Assembly: GCA_016802295.1 (NCBI GenBank)
Contig: JAESIW010000180.1
Coordinates: 3,641,975-3,705,974 of the forward strand
Reading direction: 5' to 3'
Source: Brachionus rotundiformis
Taxonomy: Eukaryota > Rotifera > Eurotatoria > Ploima > Brachionidae
DNA length: 64,000 bases
The position numbers and the translations under genes were made by a program. Under the pieces are notes generated by a model, which ran no database searches, was not told the origin of the DNA, and saw nothing but the letters and a program-made list of their open reading frames with translations. Positions 1 to 9,703 of the stretch are shown here, piece after piece. Position 1 is the first letter of the stretch, and each line of letters starts with the position of its first letter.

Positions 1-90
1 TAGTATTACGTAAAATAAATATTTTTAGAAAATATAAGCAATATAAATTTTGTATCGAATATTTTAGATAATCTTAAATTTATAATTTAC

Positions 91-1134
91 CTCCCAAGAA
101 GAATAAGATGATAAGTCCAAATAGGCCCCTGTTTTGGTGAGGGCTCCAGTTGTTTCTTTCTTAAAAAGATAAATTTTTTCAATTTTGCTTGTTTTTTAAT
201 GTTATAATAATTTACCGGCCATCCTGGAAACGTCCCTTCGGACCATCTGGTTTGAAATTCCACATGAGCCTGTTCCACTTCGTTATTTACATTAAGCAAT
301 GGCTTTACTCTTTCCAAATAATCAAACAAATAATGAAACAATGCTTGCAAATATCTCAAGTAATCTTGATTCTTTCTTTCGCGTGGTATCTTGAACAGAT
401 GGTCATATGTGGATAAATAAGCGATGTAGTTAATTTTCTAAAAAAAAATTATTATTAATTTAAAATAAAATGGTTGTTATCTTCGAAAAGAATACCTCTA
501 TTCCTTTTAAATTTATGTATTTTTGATAAAGTTCATTTAAATCCAAATATTTTCCATAGCCTTCCTCATCAGTAAAATTGACAAGAGCTTAAGGTTTTTT
601 TAAGATTTTTAAATAAAGAAAAATTATGTATTAATTTTACCTCCGACATCGTCATCATTCGATTGTATTGTTTTAATTAAATTGTCATATTCAACTGACA
701 AAGGAACAGATATCTTGATAAAAAATTTAAAAATGGATTTTTAAAACTGCTTTTGAATGCTTACATTGGCAGTTTCGGACAAATTGCTTTTTTTATGATA
801 TGAAATTATGGTCTTGAGTCGTGTATTAAATTCACTATATTCATTAGGACCACTTAACAATTGAATTTCCTTTTTCCTCAAGCCATCTTTATCCTCATAA
901 AGAGTAATCAAATTAGAAGTACTTTCTAAATATTTCTTATAAATTTTTGTTTAAGTTTTTTATTAAAAATTGGTCATTCAATTAAATTACATCCCAGAGA
1001 AGCTTGACTAAATGGTCTGAATTTATTTGTTCCTTTGAAGTTACTTTTTTTCTCAAAAGTTCTTTTGTTTGAAGATCTATCAAACGTTCACGTTCCTCGT
1101 GTAATCTTCTTTGGTCTTCCAAAATAGTTTCCAT
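91..1134 (-). CDS. SF3A3: Splicing factor 3A subunit 3 (SF3a60), 5' part
   Basis: SF3A3 is the 60-kDa subunit of SF3a in the U2 snRNP, needed for branch-site recognition in the nucleus. Six exons join in frame: 991-1134, 765-935, 641-713, 496-587, 216-437 and 91-159. The gene then enters an intron and leaves the window on the left. Seen in the translation: an N-terminus METILEDQRRLHEERERLID, the block DEEGYGKYLDLNELYQKYIN, the block PRERKNQDYLRYLQAL, then GTFPGW and the following exon KETTGALTKTGAYLDLSSYS. These follow the order of animal SF3a60 over about its first 210 residues. The C2H2/matrin-type zinc finger at the C-terminus lies outside the window. The start is the first ATG, at 1134, and gives the expected N-terminus. 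Every intron is 49-57 bases. Confidence 0.95.
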
Positions 1135-1411
1135 CTTAAAATTACTTTAACTTAAAATTTTTAACTTTCTCACTTTTTTTCTAATTTATATATATATATA
1201 TAAATTATTTCTGAAAAATTGAAAATATTAAATTACAAAAATTGCAAAACTAACATTCCATTCAAAATTTTACAAAAAGAATTATTAAATTTACATTATA
1301 ATTTTATCCTTAACTGTTGTTTGAAGGCCTATTACAATAATAAAATTTGTTAATTTAAAAAAAAAATTAAAGCCTAAAAAGTATTTTTTTATTAAATTTA
1401 AATATAGCAAG
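1135..1411. other. Short intergenic spacer
   Basis: AT-rich spacer between the SF3A3 start and the first tRNA-Tyr. It holds a (TA)n run near 1188-1202 and several A/T homopolymers. It probably contains the SF3A3 5' leader and promoter, but no specific element can be named. Confidence 0.5.
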
Positions 1412-1501
1412 CTCGCGATAGCTCAGTTGGCAGAGCGGAGGACTGTAGAGTTAATTTACAAAGCGATCCTTAGGTCAGTGGTTCAAATCCGCTTCGCGGG
1501 A
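1412..1501 (+). tRNA. tRNA-Tyr(GTA) with intron, copy 1
   Basis: Ninety-base tRNA-Tyr gene. The anticodon GTA is at 1445-1447, followed after base 37 by a 17-base intron at 1449-1465, the usual place for eukaryotic tRNA-Tyr introns. The D arm (GCTCAGTTGGCAGAGC) and T arm (GTTCAAATC loop region) serve as the A and B boxes. The T run just after 1501 is a Pol III terminator. This copy differs from the other three at acceptor base 2 (T instead of C), which turns a C:G pair into a U:G wobble. It also has a different 5' flank. It is probably still foldable but may be less well expressed. Confidence 0.93.
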
Positions 1502-1645
1502 TTTTTTTTCAATTAATTCAGAGTCTATTTTGAATAAGAGAAATGTTGATATATTTAATATTCGATTTAATATGAAAATTCCATTTATCTTTATTAAACG
1601 GTTAAGTTAGTCAAAATTTATATATTGAATAATAAAAAAGTCTTT

Positions 1646-1675
1646 TGACCAGTAGTTCAAAACCACCTCGTGGGA
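1646..1675 (+). pseudogene. tRNA-Tyr 3'-end remnant
   Basis: In the palindrome spacer, TGACCAGTAGTTCAAAACC followed by CTCGTGGGA resembles the T arm and acceptor 3' strand of the neighbouring tRNA-Tyr genes (TAGGTCAGTGGTTCAAATCC, then TTCGCGGGA) with several substitutions. A T run follows it, as in the intact genes. No 5' half is present, so it is a truncated, decayed copy. Confidence 0.7.
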
Positions 1676-1780
1676 CTTTTTTTATTTCCAAATTTAAAAA
1701 AAAATAAACATTTAAATCGAATATTAAATATATCAACATTTCTCTTATTCAAAATAGACTCTGAATTAATTGAAAAAAAA

Positions 1781-1870
1781 TCCCGCGAAGCGGATTTGAA
1801 CCACTGACCTAAGGATCGCTTTGTAAATTAACTCTACAGTCCTCCGCTCTGCCAACTGAGCTATCGCGGG
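1781..1870 (-). tRNA. tRNA-Tyr(GTA) with intron, copy 2
   Basis: Reverse-strand copy of the same 90-base tRNA-Tyr gene, with the same 17-base intron and the standard acceptor stem CCCGCGA paired with TCGCGGG. Its 3' T run lies at 1773-1780. Its 5' flank (AAATGAAG before the first base) matches that of copy 3 but not copy 1. Confidence 0.95.
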
Positions 1871-2011
1871 CTTCATTTAATTGAATAAGAATCTAAAATT
1901 TATTATAAATTTAATTTTTTGTTCAAAAGTCATGAAGTTAAACTCAAGTCAATAGACTTTTGAAACACTTTAAGATGAGTTTTTTTTAAGTTTTGCACAA
2001 GTCTGAATCGA

Positions 2012-3458
2012 CCCATGACCTAAATCTTGATAAGATCTTACTTAAGATCAGATCAAGAAACTTACCTTATTCTGAGTAAGAACTTGAAACAAGATCGTAT
2101 ACTTTCAGTAACAGAACTTTGCATGGTTCGGTATCGGATCTTATTAGAGATTTCTAAGGAGGAAAAAAAGTAAAATTAAGACTTTTCTTTCTTAAAAGAT
2201 CCATATAAGATCTTTAATTGTAATTTAATTGTATTTAAATAAAAACTTATTATCTTAGAATATCTTTTTTTTTTTCTTAGAGAAACGAAACAAGTGATTT
2301 CATTTAGAGTAAGATTTTGATAATTTATCTTAAAATTTTCTAGATGAAGGATTACATTTTGAGCTTCTTAGTCGTTTAGAAGATCTTGAACACAATAATG
2401 ACAATTCAGAGTTATGCGATTTTGTTTTGAGTTTACACGAGAAAAGAAATTTAACCAAAAAAGAGTTCAACATTTAGTGTCGAATTCAAAAAGAAAATTA
2501 AATACTAGAACTAGAGCTAGAACAATTTGAGATTGAAAAATTTGATGATGATGTTTTTTTTTTTTTTAAATTTCGATAGAAAGCTCAATTTTTCATTCTA
2601 TAAATTACAAAAAAGCTGGTGAAAATATTTTTTTTCTATAAAGTACACTTTTGAAGGAAAATTGTTTTTTGGTTTAGTAAATTATTTTATAGAGATTGAA
2701 AATTTTTTTTTCATGTTCTTTTGTTTGCTTTAAAAACGACTAAGACATGTCTTTTTGATGACAGTAAAGTAAGAATTCCAGACAATCTTCAAACTTTAAA
2801 GCGGAACAATATTTTTGACAATTTTTTATCAGTTTGTGAAAAAACAGACGATATATTGATAATTAATGCTCTTGATATCATATCAAAGTGTATTATTTAT
2901 GAAGAAAGTGACAATGTATTTTATTTAATTAAGTATCTAAATGAAGATGAACACGATTAAATATTTAAAGTCATCTTATTAAAAAACACTTTAAAATAAA
3001 AATTCCATTAAAAATCTTACTTTCTTCTTATTTTATTTTTTATTAAGACTTTTTAGATATTTTCTTCTTATAACTTACCAGATCTTAATATTATCTTAAT
3101 AGCAAACGATTATTCATGATTAGAAAATAAGATCTTAAAAAATTTTCTTGAAAAATCTTATCTTAAAATGACTTTGAAATACTTAAAAATGAGATCTTAT
3201 AAGGAACTTTTAATAACTTTTAGGCAAAGATTTTACAAGAATCGACTTAAGAATCTTAATTAAGATCAAGTTAAGATATTATAAGAAATTTTCCATCTAG
3301 ATTCGTTAAGATTCTAATCAAGAACCTTAAAATTAGTCATAAAAAATCTTATTAAATAAGAAAAACAAAGATAATTTTTAGGAACGGTAAAAGATCTTGA
3401 ATGGATTTTTTGTCTTATTCAATCTTATAAGATCTTAAATAAGATTTCCGACCTGGGG
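2012..3458. mobile_element. Candidate DNA transposon rich in AAGATCTTA motifs
   Basis: The two ends look like imperfect terminal inverted repeats. The left end reads CCCATGACCTAAATCTTGAT then AAGATCTTA; the reverse complement of the right end reads CCCAGGTCGGAAATCTTATT then TAAGATCTTA. Between them the hexamer AGATCT occurs at least eight times, mostly as AAGATCTTA or close variants, with many more half motifs (TTAAGAT, AATCTTA), concentrated in the outer thirds. The inner part has two open stretches but no recognised transposase. No convincing target-site duplication is visible. Repeated subterminal motifs are known in hAT- and MULE-type elements; assignment to either is inference. Confidence 0.5.
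2341..2960 (+). pseudogene. Uncharacterised coding-like stretch inside the motif-rich element
   Basis: Two open stretches sit in the middle of the candidate transposon. One, about 2341-2476, follows a possible splice acceptor and encodes an acidic peptide containing HFELLSRLEDLEHNNDNSEL before a stop. The second, 2721-2960, encodes about 79 residues (with IPDNLQTLKRNNIFDNFLSV) and also has no ATG at its open end. Codon composition looks less random than the surroundings. I recognise no family. They could be exons of an element-encoded protein or decayed host exons. Confidence 0.3.
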
Positions 3459-3666
3459 AATGAAATAAAATATTCAATTAGTTTAATTATTATTATTATT
3501 AGTATTATTTCAATAAACGTCTTTAAGGCGATGTTAAAAAAACGTAATGTTATCAAATTATCAAATAATTGATTTAATCAATTCATTTCAATAGATTTTT
3601 TTCAAATAAAATAAAAGAAAAATAATATAATGAATTAATTTGACTTTTTGTGTAAAATTTTTGTTT

Positions 3667-6193
3667 TTACTGTTTATTAATATGGTACTTAGTTACATGA
3701 AAAACATCTCTTTTAATAATAAAATCAAATTTTAAGCAATCATTTTTTTCACATTTAACTTTATATTCAGCATCTTCATAATTATAAAAGAGTTTTATGC
3801 CAGCAACTAAATTCGAACAATTATTTTTCTCAATAAGACTTGATTCATAAGGGGAATAAACTATAGAATCTGACATTATCAACTCATACCAATATAGCAA
3901 ACCATTAAGATAGCCTGTTTCATTTATTAATAACTCAAAGTTTTGTGAATCTTTATCAGTGTTCATATTATCTAAGCTAGAATTCATATCAACATGAGCC
4001 AATTCTGTGATTTTTGATAATTGCTTAAAATCGTTAATATTTACATTAGGGTTCAATGAGTATTGATGCTCTGTGCTATAATCTAAGAGGATTTTTTTTA
4101 AATTAGGCTCACAATCACCTATTTTGTTAAGACATAGGTTTTTATTGCTCATTAGTCCACTTTCTATTTGAAAATTTCTACTTTCAATGCACATAGCTTT
4201 CAGCTTTATACCAGATGGAAAAACTTGAAAATCTTTTTGAAAAAATGTAAATTTTTAGCTTAGAAAAACAAAAACTAAAACTTTTACTTTTTTTCAGATT
4301 TCGGCCTTTAATAATTAAAAGATCATAAGTTAAATTTTTGCGAAGAATACCATAATTAAAATCAATTGGTTCATAAACAAGATAATCAATTTCAAAAGTT
4401 TTATCTTTATCCAAAATATCCTGAGTTATGTTTAGCCTTATACCATCTCGTAAAAAGTATTTCTGAACCATTTTAATCAAATAATTATCACAATTTTCTT
4501 GGTTAATAAATAATTCTACTTCTAGCTTAATACCTTTTTTTTGAATTTTTTCACTGTACTCATAAATTAACTTAAAGAAAAGAACACTAAATTGATTAAC
4601 AAGATAGCCAATTTTTAAATTGGATTTAGGCTCAACAATTTCATCTAGGATTTTTTCGAACCATTTGATATAAAAGTTTTGATAAAAGTTGTTATTGAGC
4701 AAAGCGATATGGACTCTTCCGAGTTCTAGTTGAATTTCGTCTTTTTTTTCTATATATCTTTTATTTATTTTGTCAAAAATAAGGATACAATCATGGCCAA
4801 ATTTTAGATCAATTTCGACAAACTGTCCTTCTGAAACTTTTTCAGCTTGAGAAATATTAAAAGTCGCCTGATGCCAACATAATGAATTTTGGCTATTCCT
4901 AGGCTTTAATCGGTTATTTACCGGTGAATTGGTAATTGTTATTTCCTCATCTATGTTTAGGTCAAACCAAAGAGCATAGGCGTCCAAAGTACCATCTTGA
5001 ATGACTTTTAATCTTTTTTTAATAAAAGTTGAATCACTTTGTCTGTATTTTCTGTCTAAAAATTTTCTATCTTCAAAACTAAAAGCCAATTCGGTTACTT
5101 CAATTGGATTTGTCAAATATTCAAAAGGAATTTTGTTCAAGTCTTCAGTGGAGTAAGGCTCAAAATTAATTTCCGAATCAGTTTCATTGAAAGACTCAAA
5201 ATTGAAAGAGTTGTCCAAGCAGTGAGCTGTTATGGTGACTAAACCAGCTTTAAAGCTGAATCTGTTTGATGAACGCAAGTAACTTGAATCTATGGCACTA
5301 ACGTAAACTTTTGTTGAACAAGGCACCATTTTGGAATGCTGCAAACTAGAAAAAAATGATGCTTCGGCATTATCTAGGAGCTTGTTGGCACACAAAGCAT
5401 GATAAAATGAAGAAATACATCCCTCTCCAAGCAGTCCGTCATCAAATATTTCTGTTATTATTAAATCAATTTTGTTTCCATTTAAATCATCGGCTAATTT
5501 AATATCATTGGAATGCTTTTTGAGAAATTTGATATTAATTTTATGTAAATTTTTGCTTAGTGACTTCAAAAAATTCTCTGAAATTTTAAAAAAAATTTCA
5601 TTTTGTTCACATACAAACAAGTTGATGTTGTTTAAACCAAAATTGACTGCATTTGATATACACATGGCACTCAAGAGACCAGTGCCAGAACCAATATCAA
5701 GAATGTTTATGATCTTACTAGGATAATCTTTTCGAATTTTAGTAATTTTCTTGTAAATAGCAGTGGAATAGGCCAAATTTCGGACCCGGTCATTTATCAT
5801 ACGGTAATGCCATCTCTCAATGGTGTTATTTATTAAATTTTCAAACGATTCTATTGAAATTAGATTTCTTTTTTTAGAAAGTGTTATTGAGGCCTGATAG
5901 AAATCCAATGCGCTCTGGACATAATCTACTTGATAAAAAATATCACCAATGTATTGATAAATTTCATCAATTTTTAAGTTGTCAATCTGTTCAGGGTCTA
6001 ATGATCTGCGAAATTCTTGAATTGTATCAACTAGCTCAAAAAACTTGTCCCAATTATTTGTAGTAATATAAACATCGATTAGATTTTTAAACGAAATACT
6101 TAAATTTTCGGAAATTGTGGTCAAGTCAGCACCTTTGTTTGTAATTCTTCTAGCTTCTTTTAAATTCCTGGAGAATTCTTTTTCAAAATCCAT
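3667..6193 (-). CDS. PRMT9: Protein arginine N-methyltransferase 9
   Basis: PRMT9 places symmetric dimethylarginine on proteins; its known human substrate is the U2 snRNP protein SF3B2. Two exons, 4288-6193 and 3667-4232, are separated by a 55-base GT..AG intron and give about 823 residues; human PRMT9 has 845. Seen: an N-terminal TPR-like helical region (about 45-125), the PRMT9-type linker ERWHYRMINDR, SAM-binding motif I ILDIGSGTGLLSA (about 164-176), the acidic residue after strand 2 (VCEQNE), and the two-glutamate catalytic loop TEIFDDGLLGEG (about 247-258). The C-terminal half is the second, degenerate methyltransferase-like unit of this family. The splice restores VFPSGIKLKAM across the junction. 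The ATG at 6193 is preferred; no ATG lies further upstream in frame. Confidence 0.92.
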
Positions 6194-6514
6194 TTCAAAT
6201 TTCAATTATTTTTTTTACTTTAAAGTTGATTTTAAAAGTAAAAATAATATCATATTTTTTTCAAATAATTACTTCGAATAAACTTTAATTTTTACTAGTG
6301 AAATTAGTTTAAATTAATTTTATCTTTAAAAGTCTGAAATAAAAGAAATTTTACAGCTTTATTTTAGAAGAAAATATATATTTTCTCAAATAAAATTTAA
6401 AAATAAATAAATGTGATCTTCTATTTATATTTGAGACGCAATAAAACATTCCACAAAAAATGAGATTTTTGTCAAATATAATTAGCAAAATATAATTTTA
6501 GTCGACTGAGCATA

Positions 6515-7444
6515 TTAAACTTGTTGATATGTTGGACGGTATCTTCGGTGGCCTATCACATAGGCAATCAGTACTAGAGCAACCAGAATAATCAAGACAA
6601 TGCCAATAACTATTGGAACTAACTTATTTGATCCGACTATGTCAGCGACACATTCAACCGCTAACAATAAACATTTAATAAAATAATATTTTTCATAAAG
6701 CATACTTGTACCTGTATCGAATTCTTTATTTGCTGAGCCAGTATCAATAAAAGCTTGTGCTTGGTAGTTTTTTAACTCAATGGTAACATTGTTGTTCAGG
6801 GCAATTTTGGTAAGCGAGTAGCACTTGTAAGACTTGCCAATAATTACACTAAATTCCATAAGTTCCTTGTTCTCAGCTACATAAGTTCCCGAATTGGTAG
6901 CATTTGGAAACAAATCGGCATTTACTTTATAAGTTAATTTAACATCTGTGAGGGCATAATCCGATTTGTCCAAGCTATAGATCATTTCTAAAATCCAGTC
7001 ATCTCCGAATTCTATTTTTAAAGTATTATTGTGTTCCATGCAACTTCCATTGTATCTTTTTGGCTCTGACATATTTATAATAGTGGTTAACGATGAATTC
7101 TTTATGTAAAAAAAAGATTTTTATTGAATTTAAATTCAAATCTTTAAATAACATTTTACCTGTTGGACTTGATAATTAATCTCAAATGCAGCTGAAAATC
7201 TGGCTTTTAAGCAAGAATTATTGGTTCCAGTGTAGTTGGCTGAAAAGTAAAAAATGTCATCATTGATGTCTTTTATCGTTCCTGTTTCATTTTTGTTCTG
7301 TTTTGAAATTGTATCGGCCTAAATAAGAAACAAGTAATGCAAGAGGAAATGATTTACTTGCTTATGAAAAATGCTTACCTTAATTAGAGATATTAAGACA
7401 GAAACAAAAATGATTAGGCGGGTATTAAGTTCTTTTTTTAACAT
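6515..7444 (-). CDS. Lysosome-associated membrane glycoprotein (LAMP family)
   Basis: Type I membrane protein of late endosomes and lysosomes. Four exons, 7379-7444, 7160-7318, 6712-7099 and 6515-6660, join in frame to about 252 residues, enough for one lumenal LAMP domain; vertebrate LAMP1/2 have two. Seen: an N-terminal hydrophobic signal segment (LIIFVSVLISLI), N-glycosylation sequons (NET, NYT, NNS, NAT, NNV), spaced cysteines (NSC, GSC, YKC, VEC), then LVPIVIGIVLIILVALVLIA as the membrane span and a short basic tail GHRRYRPTYQQV. The tail ends in YQQV, a Y-x-x-hydrophobic sorting signal at the very C-terminus, as in LAMPs. Which vertebrate LAMP it is closest to cannot be judged by eye. 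Confidence 0.88.
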
Positions 7445-7891
7445 TCTCAATTTAGTTGGTATCCGTATCTAAAAAATATGTATTTACAGCTTTTCTGGTA
7501 TTTTAAATTAAGCAAATCCTCAGAAAAAATTAAAAATAACTTTAGAATAATTAAGATATTTTTTCATAGAAAGGAAAGAAAATTCTAAAAATGGAACAAA
7601 ATTTTTTAAAGTTTAATTTAAAATGAAAGCCGAAGCTGATTACGTTTGATTTGGGATTATGAGTTTTAATTAGGCTTCGATAATTTATTAGATGAAGAAA
7701 ATAATAAAACATTTTATGCATATACTCATTTAAAGCTTTAAATTATAAATATACATTATTTTTATGATGAACACTTGTGCAAATATCTACATTTTTTAAT
7801 TCTGCACTTATAATTCAAAAACTATTGGCTCAGCTTTAATAAAGTATTAATAAAATTATTATTTCTAATTTATTATTCAAAATAAATGAAG
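7445..7891. other. Intergenic spacer, LAMP to tRNA-Tyr copy 3
   Basis: AT-rich sequence with no credible open frame. It should hold the LAMP promoter and 5' leader. No named element is visible. Confidence 0.5.
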
Positions 7892-7981
7892 CCCGCGATA
7901 GCTCAGTTGGCAGAGCGGAGGACTGTAGAGTTAATTTACAAAGCGATCCTTAGGTCAGTGGTTCAAATCCGCTTCGCGGGA
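7892..7981 (+). tRNA. tRNA-Tyr(GTA) with intron, copy 3
   Basis: Identical in its visible sequence to copy 2: acceptor CCCGCGA/TCGCGGG, anticodon GTA at 7925-7927, 17-base intron at 7929-7945, and a long T run directly after the gene. The 3' flank (TTCATAAAATATTTTATTT) is shared with copy 4 on the opposite strand. Confidence 0.95.
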
Positions 7982-8611
7982 CTTTTTTTTTTTCATAAAA
8001 TATTTTATTTTTTTTTATCTATATTTTGTGAAATATTTCTTCTAAAATCAATTAAATATTTCTATTTTGTATATATTTCTTCTAGTTTCCGTTTATCCTA
8101 TCTTTATTCAAGAATTTAAGTCCTTAAAAGATAGAATATTTTCTTCAAATTAAATACTGATTAAGGATCCAAGTATGCTTTACAAGGTAGCAAAGTGGAC
8201 GGAACAAACTTTTGATTGGTTTTAAAAAAGGGGTCTTAGGGGGACACTTATTTAGGTCATATAGTAATAATGAAGAAATTTAACTAATATTGAACATAAA
8301 AATGATTTAAAGACTTATAATAAGAATGCAAAAGATTCCTTGTAACAATAAAAAATTTAGATAGTGGAGAGAAGAGAGAATAATGAAGAGGTGTTTAAAA
8401 AAAATCAACTATTATCGTTCAATATTGACAGGAATTCATTTTAGAAAAAGAGTTAAAGCTTTGATTTAAAAAAATAATGTTATCATATAATTCAACAGCC
8501 TTAATAGAGTGATTTTAAAAAAAAAAATTATAAATTGGCCAAAAATCAATTAGATTTTAAAATATATTTTTAATTGCTAATAAATAATAATTCAAGTTAA
8601 ATTCTTGTATA

Positions 8612-8904
8612 AACGACTCTAAGAGTAAAGCTCAAATTCGACATTTTTTCTTTTACATTTAATTACATAGTTTCTATGCTTTAATAATTAAAATTGAATT
8701 AAAAAGAGAAAACACTGAATAAGGGATATTTTTCAAAAAAAAAGACCAAATTTTATTTTTACACTAACAAAAAAAAACATCTTTTTTCTTGAAAAATATT
8801 CCTTATTCATATCTATTAATATTCCTTACCCTTCTCTTGAATAAAATTGAAAGTAAATTCAAAAAGAAAAAGGGTATAATTTGGGCTTTACTCTTAAAGT
8901 CGTT
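8612..8904. mobile_element. MITE-like palindromic element
   Basis: A 293-base stretch bounded by nearly perfect terminal inverted repeats. The left end is AACGACTCTAAGAGTAAAGC followed by TCAAATT. The right end read on the other strand is AACGACTTTAAGAGTAAAGC followed by CCAAATT, so 25 of 27 positions agree. A second inverted pair lies inside (GAATAAGGGATATTTTTCAA near 8717 and TTGAAAAATATTCCTTATTC near 8789). There is no coding capacity. A TA flanks both ends if the right boundary is moved in by one base, which would fit a Tc1/mariner-type non-autonomous element; this is uncertain. Confidence 0.7.
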
Positions 8905-9038
8905 AACACGAAGATACGGAAGTAAATAAAACTTTATTCGTAATTTAATTATTATTTATTATTTAAAAAAAAATGTATCATTGAATTAATTGAAATTATT
9001 AGTTGTATAGAAATAAAATATTTTATGAAAAAAAAAAG

Positions 9039-9128
9039 TCCCGCGAAGCGGATTTGAACCACTGACCTAAGGATCGCTTTGTAAATTAACTCTACAGTCC
9101 TCCGCTCTGCCAACTGAGCTATCGCGGG
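9039..9128 (-). tRNA. tRNA-Tyr(GTA) with intron, copy 4
   Basis: Minus-strand tRNA-Tyr with the same 90-base sequence, intron and stems as copies 2 and 3. It faces copy 3 (3' end to 3' end) across about 1.06 kb that contains the MITE-like element. The shared 3' flank with copy 3 shows that this pair also arose by inverted duplication. The 5' flank differs from those of the other copies. Confidence 0.95.
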
Positions 9129-9703
9129 CTTAGTTTTTTTCCTTTAAACTTAAAATTTAAAAATTAAATTAAAAAAGTTTCAGTAAAGCTTTTTTTTCCT
9201 CTATCATTTTTGGATGAATAATTTTCTCTAAAAGATCGTGTTCTTTTATGTTGTAAAATAAAATAAAAACAAAAAAAAGGAAAAATTAATTTTTTTCATT
9301 TTTTACCAAACTGTTGATAAGTTAAAATATTTAATTTTGGTCTATTCTTAATTAAAATTATTATTAAAATATTAGAATAATTATTTGTTACTTTTTCATA
9401 TAAAATTTCGCATTCGGTATTTTAGATTTATTTAACTAAAGAAAAATAATTTTACCTTTAAATGCATGCTGAGAATAGTTTAAATTTTATTGATAAAATC
9501 AAAAATATATATTGAAAAAATAATACAATATATTCAGATAATTATGGTAATTTGAATTAATTTAAATTCATAATTCTATGTAGCTTTTAAAAAAGAAGAA
9601 TTTTGTAAAAAATTAAAACATTCATATTTATTTTTAACAAAAAAATTTATTTTTAAAATTGTTTACGAATCTAATTTAAAAAGAATTAAAATGGATTTAA
9701 AAA
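9129..9703. other. AT-rich intergenic stretch
   Basis: No gene, RNA or repeat recognised; homopolymer-rich sequence between tRNA-Tyr copy 4 and the end of the next minus-strand exon. Confidence 0.5.

Larger units (their letters stand above)
1421..1870. repeat. Palindrome containing two convergent tRNA-Tyr genes
   Basis: The block 1414-1570 is repeated in inverted orientation at 1714-1868. The identity covers the tRNA gene and about 68 bases of its 3' flank (CAATTAATTCAGAGTC and onward to ATTCGATTTAA). The arms are separated by a spacer of roughly 140 bases, which itself holds a decayed tRNA 3' end. Shared flanks show that the pair arose by inverted duplication, not by two independent insertions. 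Confidence 0.9.

Noticed and set aside
7886..8119. Open frame across tRNA-Tyr copy 3
   Set aside because: It only reads through the tRNA gene and its T-rich flank; the tRNA explains the sequence.
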